Of a stretch of 64,000 nucleotides of DNA, positions 9,684 to 17,936 are shown in pieces (position 1 is the first letter of the stretch; each line of letters opens with the position of its first letter). The notes beneath the pieces are model-generated. The model saw only the letters and a program-made list of their open reading frames with translations. It searched no databases and had not been told where the DNA came from. Location: assembly GCA_910576555.1 (NCBI GenBank), contig CAJTIY010000003.1:62001-126000 (forward strand), in the 5' to 3' direction. A program made the position numbers and the translations under genes. This stretch comes from an uncultured Alistipes sp. (GTDB lineage: Bacteria > Bacteroidota > Bacteroidia > Bacteroidales > Rikenellaceae).

Positions 9684-10010
9684 TCAGAACTGGCAGGCGT
9701 GCTGGTAGCGTTCGACCGTGTCGAGCGCCGTGAGCAGCTGGTTGTAGGAGATCATGCCGCTGCGGCGCCAGAGCATCTCACCGCGGCAGAAGAAGAGCAG
9801 CGTCGGTACGGCATCGATGCGGTAGCGACGGAGAAATTCGGCCAAGTTGCGGTCGTCCGAATCGATGCGGAAGACATCGGCGCGGCCGTTGGTCTGCTCC
9901 TGAAAACGGTCGATGACGGGCTCCATCGTCCGGCATACCGAACACCAAGATGCGGTCACTGCGATGAGTGTCAGTGCGTCCCGCCAGAGTATCTTATCAA
10001 GGTCTTTCAT
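9684..10010 (-). CDS. Thioredoxin-like protein with CSVC active site
   Basis: A 108-residue thioredoxin-fold protein with no signal peptide, so cytoplasmic. The redox motif is WCSVC (Cys23 and Cys26) in place of the usual WCGPC, and the cis-proline segment DAVPTLLFF is present near residue 69. A frame extends upstream to a TTG at 10040, but that TTG is part of the likely -7 element TAGATTTTG (minus strand, 10046-10038), so ATG at 10010 is preferred. It probably handles a specific disulfide or acts in oxidative stress; the substrate cannot be told from sequence. Confidence 0.85.
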   Translation of the reverse strand: MKDLDKILWRDALTLIAVTASWCSVCRTMEPVIDRFQEQTNGRADVFRIDSDDRNLAEFLRRYRIDAVPTLLFFCRGEMLWRRSGMISYNQLLTALDTVERYQHACQF

Positions 10011-10414
10011 GCGCTCGCTCGTTTCTTCCGACCTGCGCAAAATCTATTCCAGAAATGTTCCCGAGGCGGAGTCGTCGTCGACGTCCGCCCGCTTCGCGGT
10101 GCGGAAGATCGACGTCGTGAGGCGGGTTGGGGCTGTCGGGCGGCCGTTGCGCCATCGCTCGGATCGTATGCTGCGGGGAACACGACGGCGAGAACCGGCT
10201 TTGGGCGGCACGGGTGCGGACGCGTGGGGGGCCATGTCGCGGCTACGGATGTGCGGCCGCATGCGGGTGTCGCGGCGGAATTGCGCCGATGCGGCGTGCG
10301 GTGCGATTGCGCGGAAGGAGCGGGTATACGCGCAGTTTCGGTCGGGGAACGCACCGCAGGGCGTACGACGGCTCCGTGGGGTCCTTGCATGGCTCCGCCG
10401 GACGACAGCGGGGA
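10011..10414. other. Non-coding gap between thioredoxin-like gene and radA
   Basis: About 400 bases of GC-rich DNA. Open frames run through it in several registers but none has a recognisable domain or sensible composition. The only signal I see is a near-consensus minus-strand -7 element (TAGATTTTG, 10046-10038, one base too long between TA and TTTG) for the thioredoxin-like gene. Confidence 0.45.
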
Positions 10415-11782
10415 TTATTCGATAAAGAGGGCGCGGGGGAGTTGGTCGACGCTGTTGATCGTCACGATCTGGATTCCTGCGGGGCGTTTTGTGCCTTTGG
10501 GCAGGTAGCCCGAGACGACGATGCGTTTGAATCCCAACCGTGCCGCTTCGCTGATGCGCTGCTCGGTGCGGGGGGCCGGGCGCACCTCGCCCGAGAGGCC
10601 TATTTCGCCCGCACAGCAGACCCCTTCGGCGACCGGGCGGTCGTAGTAGGAGGAGATCACCGCCGCGACGACGGCCAGATCGAGTCCCGGATCGGCGACC
10701 TTGAAGCCGCCCGCGAAGTTGAGGAAGACATCCTTCTGGAACATCTTCATGCCGACGCGCTTCTCGAGCACGGCCAGCAGCATGCTCATGCGTCGTGCGT
10801 CGAAGCCCGTCGCCGTGCGCTGGGGCGTGCCGTAGGCGGCGCCGCTCACGAGCGCCTGCACCTCGATCAGGTAGGGCCGCACGCCGTCGGCCGAAGCCCC
10901 CACGGCGATGCCCGAGAGGGGCTCCTCGTAGTGCGTGAGGAGGATCTCGGAGGGGTTGTCGACGCTGCGCAGTCCCGCCTCGAGCATCTCGAAGACCCCG
11001 ATCTCGAAGGTGGCGCCGAAGCGGTTCTTGATGCCCCGCAGGATGCGGTAGACGTTGTTGCTGTCGCCCTCGAACTGGAGCACCACGTCGACGATGTGTT
11101 CGAGGATCTTCGGGCCGGCGATGGTGCCGTCCTTCGTGATGTGGCCGATGATGACGATCGACGTGCCCGTCGTCTTGGCGTATTTGAGCAGTGTCGCGGC
11201 GCATTCGCGGATCTGCGACACGCTGCCCGCCGACGAGTCGACGAGTTCCGTGTAGATGGTTTGGATCGAGTCGATAACCACCAGATCGGGCTTCTGCTCC
11301 GCGATCTGGGCCACGATGTTCTCCAGCAGCGTTTCGGGGTAGACGAGGCACTCCTCGTTGCCGATGCCCAGCCGCGCCGCACGCATCTTGATCTGCTCGG
11401 CCGACTCCTCGCCCGAGACGTAGAGCGTGCGCAGCGAGTTGTCGGCCAGCGCGATCTGCAGCGAGAGGGTCGACTTGCCGATGCCCGGCTCGCCGCCCAG
11501 CAGCACGAGCGAGCCCGGCACCATGCCGCCGCCCAGCACGCGGTTGACCTCGCTGTTGCCGAGGTCGAGGCGCCTCCGGTCGGTCTCGCGGATGTCGCGC
11601 ACGCGCTGCGGCACGGCCTTCGGTACCGCGCCCACGACGGCTGCCGGCACCGAAGCGCTCTCTTTGGCCACGATCTCCTCGGCGAAGGTGTTCCATGCGC
11701 CGCACGAGGGGCATTTGCCCAGCCATTTCGGGGCCTCGAAGCCGCATTCGCGGCAGAAGTAGGCTTTCTTGACCTTTGCCAT
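10415..11782 (-). CDS. radA: DNA repair protein RadA (Sms)
   Basis: RecA-related ATPase that drives branch migration during recombination and repair. The 455-residue protein shows the full family layout: an N-terminal zinc finger CRECG...CPSCG (residues 10-30), Walker A GGEPGIGKST near 95, Walker B LVVIDSIQT near 166, the RadA-specific KNRFG motif near 254 and a C-terminal Lon-protease-like domain near 285-455. Length is normal. It starts 13 bases after the surface lipoprotein gene and is the last member of the minus-strand run that begins with the M23 protein. Confidence 0.97.
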   Translation of the reverse strand: MAKVKKAYFCRECGFEAPKWLGKCPSCGAWNTFAEEIVAKESASVPAAVVGAVPKAVPQRVRDIRETDRRRLDLGNSEVNRVLGGGMVPGSLVLLGGEPGIGKSTLSLQIALADNSLRTLYVSGEESAEQIKMRAARLGIGNEECLVYPETLLENIVAQIAEQKPDLVVIDSIQTIYTELVDSSAGSVSQIRECAATLLKYAKTTGTSIVIIGHITKDGTIAGPKILEHIVDVVLQFEGDSNNVYRILRGIKNRFGATFEIGVFEMLEAGLRSVDNPSEILLTHYEEPLSGIAVGASADGVRPYLIEVQALVSGAAYGTPQRTATGFDARRMSMLLAVLEKRVGMKMFQKDVFLNFAGGFKVADPGLDLAVVAAVISSYYDRPVAEGVCCAGEIGLSGEVRPAPRTEQRISEAARLGFKRIVVSGYLPKGTKRPAGIQIVTINSVDQLPRALFIE

Positions 11783-11795
11783 CGCTGCTGACTGT

Positions 11796-12377
11796 TTATT
11801 CGTAGGTGTACTCCGTGCGGACGACCGAGGCGATCTTCAGCTCGGGGAAGAGCAGCCGGTAGGTCTCCGTGAGGTCCGTGCGGATCATCGTCCGTGCGTC
11901 GCTCTCCGTGGCGACGGAGGCGAGGTAGTCCCATGCGCCGAACTGGAACCGCACCTGCGTCGCTCCGGGCTCCTTCACGAAGCGGCCCTTCTGCCGTTTC
12001 GCGTCGGAAAGCACCGTCAGCCGGCCTCCGTCGGCTTGGGTGAATTCCAGCGTATAGCTGCCGCCGGGCTGCACGGGGGCGTTCTCGACGACGTGCGCGG
12101 CGAGCATCGCCGCATCGGGATCGGGCGCCGGCTCCTCCTCGGCGCGCGCCACGGGGATGTGAGCGCCCGTCGTCCGGCTCCGGAGGTTCGCTCCGGTCGG
12201 TTCGGCGCCTTCTTCGCCATCGCCGGGCGTTTCGGGTTCCTCCCGCTCCATTTCGATCGTCGCCTCGACGCGCAGGATGGGGTAGGTCACCGAGTAGAAG
12301 GGTTCCGATGCGTCGTCGGAGCAGGCAGCGAGGGCGGTTGCGAGCGACAGCGCTGCGATATATATTCCTTTTTTCAT
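11796..12377 (-). CDS. Hypothetical surface lipoprotein
   Basis: A 193-residue lipoprotein with a clear signal peptide and lipobox (ALAAC, Cys19). The residues after the cysteine, SDD, match the Bacteroidota lipoprotein export signal that directs lipoproteins to the cell surface. An acidic, low-complexity stretch around residues 45-65 (EEPETPGDGEEGAEP) follows, and the C-terminal half looks beta-rich. I recognise no domain. Its ATG overlaps the stop of the acetyltransferase gene by four bases and radA follows 13 bases later, so it is embedded in that operon. Confidence 0.75.
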   Translation of the reverse strand: MKKGIYIAALSLATALAACSDDASEPFYSVTYPILRVEATIEMEREEPETPGDGEEGAEPTGANLRSRTTGAHIPVARAEEEPAPDPDAAMLAAHVVENAPVQPGGSYTLEFTQADGGRLTVLSDAKRQKGRFVKEPGATQVRFQFGAWDYLASVATESDARTMIRTDLTETYRLLFPELKIASVVRTEYTYE

Positions 12378-12943
12378 GTGCGTGGTGTTTGATTCAGTTT
12401 GCGTTTGACGACCGCGGGGTTGCCCGCGGCCAGCGAGTCGGCCGGAATGTCGTGCACGACGACGCTCCCGGCCCCGATGATCGAACGGTCGCCGATCCGG
12501 ACTCCGGGGCAGACCGTCACGTTGCCGCCCAGCCAGCAGTCGGCGCCGATCTCGATGCGCAAACCCCGTTCCACGGGCTTGCGCCGCTCGACGTAGTCCG
12601 AGGGGTGCTGCGGGGTGAAGAACTTGCAGGCGGGGCCCACGAGCGTGCGGGGGCCGATGGCGATGCCGCCGCTGTCGAGCATCGTGCAGCCCGTGTTGAC
12701 GAAGACCCCCTCGCCCAGCCGGATCGGCGTGCCGTGATCGCAGAAGAAGGGCGGAATGACCGTCGCCGAGGCGGGGATACCCGGGATCAGCTCCTCGAGG
12801 GCCGCCCTGCGGGTCGTATCGTCGTCCGCGGCGGCGCGGTTGAACCGCTCGAGCAGCCGGGCGGCGCGCCGGATGCTCGACGCCACTTCGGGCGTCGAGA
12901 AGTCGTAGAGCGCTCCGCTCGCCATCTTTTCGAGTTCGGTCAT
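12374..12943 (-). CDS. Sugar O-acetyltransferase, maltose/galactoside type
   Basis: A 189-residue hexapeptide-repeat (left-handed beta-helix) acetyltransferase that moves an acetyl group from acetyl-CoA to a sugar hydroxyl. It matches the Maa/LacA family: the N-terminal MASGALYDFSTPEV helix domain, PPFFCDHGTPIRLGEGVF near residue 65, CTMLDSGGIAIGPRTLVGP near 87, the catalytic His segment FFTPQHPSD near 109 and GGNVTVCPGVRIGDRSIIGAG near 138. The sugar acceptor cannot be read from sequence; maltose or glucose is the usual assumption. It overlaps the lipoprotein gene by four bases and follows rseP by 37. Confidence 0.9.
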   Translation of the reverse strand: MTELEKMASGALYDFSTPEVASSIRRAARLLERFNRAAADDDTTRRAALEELIPGIPASATVIPPFFCDHGTPIRLGEGVFVNTGCTMLDSGGIAIGPRTLVGPACKFFTPQHPSDYVERRKPVERGLRIEIGADCWLGGNVTVCPGVRIGDRSIIGAGSVVVHDIPADSLAAGNPAVVKRKLNQTPRT

Positions 12944-12980
12944 ATCGCTGTCGTCGTTCGTTCGCGGCGCCTGTACGGCG

Positions 12981-14312
12981 TTATTTGAGGAAGAAGCGGT
13001 AGATGTCGTTGCCGTTGGCGTAGAGCAGCAGCGCGAGGATGATGACCAGACCCACGTACTGTGCCGCTTCGAGCACCTTGTCGCTCACCTTGCGGCCTGT
13101 CACCATTTCCCAGAAGGTGAACAGCGCGTGTCCGCCGTCGAGCCCCGGGATGGGCAGGATGTTCATCACCGCGAGGATGATCGACAGGAAGGCCGTCGTC
13201 ATCCAGAAGGCCTCCCAGTTCCATGCCGAGGGGAAGATGCTGCCGATGGAGATGAATCCGCCCAGCTCCTTGTACATCTCGGTCTTGGGCTGCACGATCA
13301 TCTTGAGCTGCTCCCAGTAGGAGGCGATCACGTCGCCTGCCTTGCGGAATCCGGCCGGAATGGCTTCGAAGAAAGTGTACTCCTTCGTGCGCAGCGTGAA
13401 GGGGTTGCGGGTGAGCACGCCGAGCGTGCCCTCGTCCGACACGGGAAGATCGACGGTGCGGAGTTCGTCGCCGTCGCGTCGCACGGTGAGACGCACCGTG
13501 TCGCCTGCGTGGAGCTGCAGCAGGGCTTTGTAGTCGCGGAAGTCGAGGTCGCGGTACTGCTCCGCGTCGGAGACCGCGATGCCCGTGATCTCGTCGCCGG
13601 GCCGCAGCGCTGCGGCGGTCGGCGCCACGACGCTGTCGATCAGGAACGGCATGCGCGGCCGCAGCAGGCCGTCGTAGCCCTTGCTCTGGCGCAGGGCGAT
13701 CAGCGAGTCGAGGGGAAGGAGGAGTTCGACGGTCTCGCCGCCGCGCATCACGGCGATGCGGCGGTCGTCTTCGGCGAGGATCAGCGCATTGACGATCTGC
13801 CGCACGTCGTCTACGGGTTCGCCGTCGATCGTCAGCACCCGGTCGCCGTTGCGCAGGCCGAGGCGCAGCCCCGCCTCGTTGAATTCGTAGCCCCAGCGGG
13901 CCTCCTCGTTCGCGAAGTAGGTGTCGCCCCACGCGTAGCAGATGCCGATGTAGATGCCCACGGCCAGCACGAGGTTCGTCGCCACGCCGGCGATCATCAC
14001 CAGAAAGCGCTGCCATGCGGGCTTCGCGCGGAACTCGTCGGGCCGTACGGGCTGTTTCATCTGCTCCTTGTCCATCGATTCGTCGATCATGCCGGCGATC
14101 TTCACATAGCCGCCCAGCGGCAGCCAGCCGATGCCGTACTCGGTGTCGCCGCGCCTGAACTTGAAGAGCGAGAACCACGGGTCGAAGAAGATGTAGAACT
14201 TCTCGACGCGGATGCGGAACACGCGCGCCATGAGGAAGTGACCCAATTCGTGCAGGCCGATGAGGATCGTGAAGCAGAGGAAGAATTGTGCGATTTTGAT
14301 GAGCAGCTCCAT
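12981..14312 (-). CDS. rseP: Site-2 intramembrane zinc protease RseP
   Basis: Inner-membrane metalloprotease that cuts membrane-embedded substrates such as anti-sigma factors or leftover signal peptides. The 443-residue protein has the zinc motif HELGH (His21, Glu22, His25) in its first helix, tandem PDZ-like regions around residues 125-310, the third zinc-ligand motif PIPGLDGGH near 388 and a final hydrophobic helix. It sits 12 bases downstream of dxr, a pairing often seen in bacteria. No sigma/anti-sigma pair is encoded nearby, so the substrate here is unknown. Confidence 0.95.
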   Translation of the reverse strand: MELLIKIAQFFLCFTILIGLHELGHFLMARVFRIRVEKFYIFFDPWFSLFKFRRGDTEYGIGWLPLGGYVKIAGMIDESMDKEQMKQPVRPDEFRAKPAWQRFLVMIAGVATNLVLAVGIYIGICYAWGDTYFANEEARWGYEFNEAGLRLGLRNGDRVLTIDGEPVDDVRQIVNALILAEDDRRIAVMRGGETVELLLPLDSLIALRQSKGYDGLLRPRMPFLIDSVVAPTAAALRPGDEITGIAVSDAEQYRDLDFRDYKALLQLHAGDTVRLTVRRDGDELRTVDLPVSDEGTLGVLTRNPFTLRTKEYTFFEAIPAGFRKAGDVIASYWEQLKMIVQPKTEMYKELGGFISIGSIFPSAWNWEAFWMTTAFLSIILAVMNILPIPGLDGGHALFTFWEMVTGRKVSDKVLEAAQYVGLVIILALLLYANGNDIYRFFLK

Positions 14313-14324
14313 AGAGTGGATGTG

Positions 14325-15476
14325 TTACGAATGAAGGAATTCCGAGGCCAGACGCCGTGCTTCGGCATCGGCCGCGGCGTAGTCGGCGAGGGTGGGGGCG
14401 GCCGTGAAGTCGGCGCGGTCGAGCGCATAGGCGATGGCCCGCACGATGTCGGTCCATGCGCAGCGGCGGGCGAGGAACGCCGCGACGGCCGCTTCGTTGG
14501 CGCCGTTCATCGTGCAGGCGGCCGTGCCGCCGCGCCGCAGACATGCGTAGGCGATGTCGAGCGCCGGATATTTCGCGCGGTCGACCGCCGCGAAGGTCAG
14601 CTGCGGGTGGGCGAGGAAGTCGAACCGCTCGCCGGGCCGCGTCGCCCGCTCGGGATACATCAGCGCGAAGCCGATCGGCGTGCGCATGTCGGGCGAGCCC
14701 AACTGGGCCTTGATGGCGCCGTCCTCGAACTCGACCATCGAGTGGACGATCGACTGCGGATGGAGCAGCACCTCGATCCGCTCGGCCGGCATGCCGAAGA
14801 GCCAGTGGGCCTCGATCACCTCGAAGCCCTTGTTGACGAGCGTCGAGGAGTCGATCGTGATCTTCGCGCCCATCGACCATTGGGGATGGCGCAGCGCCTG
14901 CTCGACGGTCACCTCGGCGAGCCGCTCGGCCGGAACGTCGCGCAGGGCGCCGCCGCTGCAGGTGACGATCAGCCGCCGCACGGCAGCCTGTTCGCCCATG
15001 AGGCACTGGAAGATGGCCGAGTGCTCGGAGTCGATCGGAAGGATCGGCGCCCGCCGCTCGGCGGCGAGCCGCATCACGCAGTCGCCGCCCACGACGAGCG
15101 ACTCCTTGTTGGCCAGTGCGAGCTTCTTGCCCGCCGAGAGCGCCGCGACGGTGGGCGCGAGTCCCGCGTAGCCCACCAGAGCGTTGACGGCGACATCCGT
15201 GTCGCCGCCGCCGGCGACCTGTGCGACGGCCTCCTCGCCGGCGTAGACCTTGACGTCGGCGTCGGCCAGCGCCTCGCGCAGGGAGGCGTAGCAGTCCTCG
15301 TCGGCGATGACCGCGGCATCGACGTCGAATTCGCGGGCCTGTGCGGCCAGCCGTTGCCAGTTGCGGTGCGCCGTGAGGACGCGGACCTCGAACCGATCGG
15401 GATTCTCGCGGACGATGTCGAGCGTCTGCTCGCCGATCGATCCGGTCGATCCCAGTATGACCAAACGATGTTTCAT
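14325..15476 (-). CDS. dxr: 1-deoxy-D-xylulose 5-phosphate reductoisomerase
   Basis: Converts 1-deoxy-D-xylulose 5-phosphate to 2-C-methyl-D-erythritol 4-phosphate with NADPH, the committed step of the non-mevalonate isoprenoid pathway and the target of fosmidomycin. The 383-residue protein has the NADPH-binding motif GSTGSIGEQT at residues 9-18, LANKESLVVGG near 120, the metal/substrate segment PIDSEHSAIFQ near 145 and TCSGGALRD near 171. It starts 14 bases after the M23-type gene and is followed by rseP after 12 bases. Confidence 0.97.
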   Translation of the reverse strand: MKHRLVILGSTGSIGEQTLDIVRENPDRFEVRVLTAHRNWQRLAAQAREFDVDAAVIADEDCYASLREALADADVKVYAGEEAVAQVAGGGDTDVAVNALVGYAGLAPTVAALSAGKKLALANKESLVVGGDCVMRLAAERRAPILPIDSEHSAIFQCLMGEQAAVRRLIVTCSGGALRDVPAERLAEVTVEQALRHPQWSMGAKITIDSSTLVNKGFEVIEAHWLFGMPAERIEVLLHPQSIVHSMVEFEDGAIKAQLGSPDMRTPIGFALMYPERATRPGERFDFLAHPQLTFAAVDRAKYPALDIAYACLRRGGTAACTMNGANEAAVAAFLARRCAWTDIVRAIAYALDRADFTAAPTLADYAAADAEARRLASEFLHS

Positions 15477-15490
15477 GTGCGAAGCGGGTG

Positions 15491-16375
15491 TCAGAAGACG
15501 ATGTAGCTCTCGGGGTCGACCGGTTTGCCGTTGCTCCAGAGCTCGAACTCGAACAACCGCGTTTCGCCTTCGACCGCTGCGGCGTTGTAGCCCAGCTGGT
15601 CGCCGCCGCGCACGGTCTGCCCCGTGCTCACGAGCGACTGCGAAAGTCCTTTGTAGACCGAGATCAGGTTGTTCGCATGTTGCAGGATGACCGTATAGCC
15701 GTTCTCGGGCGCCCAGAGGCTCTGCACCACGGTGCCCGTGTCGACTGCCGTGATGCGCGCCTCGGCCGGCGCCGCGATGCGCACGCCGTAGCAGCCCTGC
15801 GGGATGTCGAAACGGTCGGTGATGATTCCTTCGGCGGGTTTCGCCAGCTCGATGGCTTCGCGCACTTGACGCCGCGTGGCCGCTTCGCGTTCGCCCAGAC
15901 CGTAGGCTCCCGAACCTTCCATCTGGGCGCGGAGCAGCGAATCCTCGGCCGAGGGGGGCACCAGCGTCTTGTCGCCGCGCAGCGTGTCCAGCAGCGTGCC
16001 GGAGGAGGGGATGGCCGGGGTCTTGCCCTCGAGAATCAGCGCGATGTTACGGTTGTAAGTGGCCATGTCGTCGATCACGCGCTCCATCGAGTCGAGCCGC
16101 AGGATCTGTTGCATGATGTTCTCGCGCGAGCGGTCGGCCTCGGTCCGGTAGCCGGGCAGGAACTCCAGCACGGGGGTGTAGGCCGTGAGCGTGAGGATCA
16201 GGATGAAGAGCAGCAGCACGAAGGCCACCAGTCCGGCGACGATACCTGCGGGCGAGAGGTGGACGTGCCACTCCTCGCTGCGGTCCGTGGCATGGAGCAT
16301 GCTGAACCGCCGCTTGCGGAAGAAATCGTGCCAGCGGGCACGTATGGCGTCGAATAATCGGTTCATGCGAATCAT
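15491..16375 (-). CDS. M23/LytM-domain protein with lost zinc ligands
   Basis: A 294-residue protein with one transmembrane helix (about residues 44-66), a short coiled-coil-like stretch and a C-terminal LytM (M23) domain of about 110 residues. In active M23 endopeptidases zinc is held by HxGxD and HxH; here the matching places read CYGVR and LFEFE, and the YxHL site reads YKGL, so every expected ligand is missing. Catalytically dead LytM proteins such as EnvC and NlpD instead activate cell-wall amidases, which is a fair guess for this protein's role in the periplasm. Two ATGs (16375 and 16366) are possible starts. It heads the operon with dxr and rseP. Confidence 0.82.
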   Translation of the reverse strand: MIRMNRLFDAIRARWHDFFRKRRFSMLHATDRSEEWHVHLSPAGIVAGLVAFVLLLFILILTLTAYTPVLEFLPGYRTEADRSRENIMQQILRLDSMERVIDDMATYNRNIALILEGKTPAIPSSGTLLDTLRGDKTLVPPSAEDSLLRAQMEGSGAYGLGEREAATRRQVREAIELAKPAEGIITDRFDIPQGCYGVRIAAPAEARITAVDTGTVVQSLWAPENGYTVILQHANNLISVYKGLSQSLVSTGQTVRGGDQLGYNAAAVEGETRLFEFELWSNGKPVDPESYIVF

Positions 16376-16479
16376 CGGTTGCGGGGCGTTCCTTGCGCCG
16401 GAGGCACGCGGCTAACGCCGTCTCCGGTGCGGTGCGACTGTCGCGGCATGCGGCTCGTCGCATCTGCGGAACACGAACG

Positions 16480-16487
16480 CAAAGATA
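16480..16487 (-). promoter_or_regulatory. Promoter -7 box for the M23-dxr-rseP-radA operon
   Basis: On the minus strand this reads TATCTTTG. It is divergent from the nucleotidyltransferase promoter 43 bases away and leaves an untranslated leader of roughly 100 bases before the M23-type gene. No other minus-strand promoter box is evident between the six closely spaced genes down to radA. Confidence 0.55.
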
Positions 16488-16506
16488 ACCAAAATCGGAG
16501 AAATAC

Positions 16507-16537
16507 TTGGATGTTCGGGCCGAATTTTCTAACTTTG
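16507..16537 (+). promoter_or_regulatory. Promoter for the sugar nucleotidyltransferase
   Basis: TTG at 16507-16509 and TAACTTTG at 16530-16537 are separated by 20 bases, a good fit to the Bacteroidota -33/-7 arrangement. The start codon is 37 bases downstream. Confidence 0.7.
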
Positions 16538-16574
16538 CTACGTATCGGAACAACAGTCAAACAGACAATATCAT

Positions 16575-17483
16575 ATGGTAAAACCGACATTATTGGTCCT
16601 CGCCGCGGGCATGGGTTCGCGCTACGGATCGCTCAAGCAGATGGACGGCGTAGGCCCCAACAACGAAGCCATCATCGACTACTCGGTCTACGACGCCATC
16701 CGCGCCGGATTCGGCAAGGTGGTCTTCGTCATCCGCCACTCCTTCGCCGCCGAGTTCCGGGAGGTGTTCAACGCCGAGCACTTCGGCGGCCGCATCGAGG
16801 TGGAGTACGTCTTTCAGGAGCTCGACTACCTGCCCGAGGGGCTGACGGTGCCCGAGGGCCGTCAGAAGCCGTGGGGCACCAACCACGCCGTGATGATGGC
16901 GGCCGGGGCGGTGAAGGAGCCCTTCGCCGTGATCAATGCCGACGACTTCTACGGCGCCGAGGCCTACCGGACCATCGGCGACTACCTCGCGCAACTCGGT
17001 GACTCGACCGACCGTTACTGCATGGTGGCCTACGACCTCGACAAGACCCTTTCGGAGAACGGCACCGTGTCGCGCGGCGTCTGCGGCGTCGACGCTGCCG
17101 GCAACCTCACCTCGATGGTCGAGCGCACGCAGATCGAGCGGATGCCCGACGGCCGGATCGTCTTCCACGACGGCGGGGCCGACGAGCAGCTGGCCGAGGA
17201 TACGCCCGTGTCGATGAACCTCTTCGGCTTCACGCCCGATTATTTCGCCCATTCGCAGGCCTATTTCCGCACGTGGTTCGAGCAGAACCGCGACAACCTC
17301 AAGGCGGAGTTCTACATCCCGACGATGGTCAACAAGCTCATCGGCGAGGGCGTCTCCGAGCTGCGCGTGCTCCGTTCGACGGCCCAGTGGCACGGTGTGA
17401 CCTACAAGGAGGACAAACCGGCTCTGATGGCCTCCATCGAGCGGATGATCGAGCAGGGGAAGTATCCGCGCAATCTTTGGTAG
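16575..17483 (+). CDS. Sugar-nucleotide nucleotidyltransferase family protein
   Basis: A 302-residue GT-A-fold nucleotidyltransferase that would couple a sugar 1-phosphate to a nucleoside triphosphate. The activating loop LAAGMGSRYGSLKQ occupies residues 8-21 and the metal-binding NADDFYG lies near residue 120; GTNHAVMMA near 102 and MNLFGFTPD near 215 are also characteristic. It belongs to a Bacteroidota group usually left as nucleotidyltransferase family protein, so the sugar and base are unknown. It stands alone with its own promoter and terminator; the capsule export operon follows on the other strand. Confidence 0.85.
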   Translation: MVKPTLLVLAAGMGSRYGSLKQMDGVGPNNEAIIDYSVYDAIRAGFGKVVFVIRHSFAAEFREVFNAEHFGGRIEVEYVFQELDYLPEGLTVPEGRQKPWGTNHAVMMAAGAVKEPFAVINADDFYGAEAYRTIGDYLAQLGDSTDRYCMVAYDLDKTLSENGTVSRGVCGVDAAGNLTSMVERTQIERMPDGRIVFHDGGADEQLAEDTPVSMNLFGFTPDYFAHSQAYFRTWFEQNRDNLKAEFYIPTMVNKLIGEGVSELRVLRSTAQWHGVTYKEDKPALMASIERMIEQGKYPRNLW

Positions 17484-17565
17484 CGGATTCCCGCCTCTTC
17501 CGGGAGCGGTCGGGGCCTCGATCCGCGGGGCGTTCGGGTACTTCCGAAGAGTGTGCGTCGTTTGG

Positions 17566-17595
17566 CGGCGAGCGTTGTACGCTCGCCGTTTTTTT
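17566..17595 (+). terminator. Rho-independent terminator after the nucleotidyltransferase
   Basis: CGGCGAGCGT (17566-17575) pairs perfectly with ACGCTCGCCG (17579-17588) around the loop TGT and is followed by seven T. Confidence 0.85.
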
Positions 17596-17614
17596 CGAGC
17601 GGTGGGGTAGATCC

Positions 17615-17760
17615 GGTTCCGGGAGGGTATATGGGGCGCAGCGGGCATCCGTCGCTTTTACTGCGGTGCTGTGCGGTCGGTTCCGGGAGGGCATATGGGG
17701 GCGCAGCGGGCATCCGCCGTTTTTTCCGGCGGCGCTATGTGGTCGGTCCCGGAGGAAAGC
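17615..17760. repeat. 65-bp tandem repeat, two copies plus partial copies
   Basis: GGTTCCGGGAGGGTATATGG begins at 17615 and recurs with one change at 17679 (period 64); a diverged third start (GGTCCCGGAGG) is at 17745 (period 66). Inside each unit, CGCAGCGGGCATCC is conserved, followed by a T-rich centre; in the second copy CCGCCG and CGGCGG flank a run of T. The sequence just before the first copy (CGCCGTTTTTTT then CGAGCGG) resembles the second half of the unit, so the array may begin with the terminator itself. Confidence 0.7.
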
Positions 17761-17887
17761 TCCGTTTTGCTGTGTGTCCCGCTTTTCCGGTCGCGGGGGA
17801 TGTCGGTCGTCGGTGCCGTGCGGGGGGGGCCGAGGAGAGGACGATGCGATAGCGCCCGGTTCCGTGTTCGTCCGGAAGGTGGATACG

Positions 17888-17936
17888 ATCGAACGGCGCG
17901 CCTCCTCCCGCAACGGGAAGGGGCGCGCCGTTCGAT
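17888..17936. other. Long perfect inverted repeat (hairpin)
   Basis: ATCGAACGGCGCGCC (17888-17902) is exactly complementary to GGCGCGCCGTTCGAT (17922-17936); the 19-base interior can extend the stem imperfectly (CTCCCG with CGGGAAG). There is no clear T-run on either side. It lies 166 bases beyond the stop of the minus-strand HAD gene and could block transcription from both directions or stabilise an RNA 3' end. Confidence 0.7.

Noticed and set aside
10044..10400. Overlapping open frames in both strands between the thioredoxin-like gene and radA
   Set aside because: No frame has a recognisable motif or balanced composition, and several frames are open at once, which is typical of GC-rich non-coding DNA.
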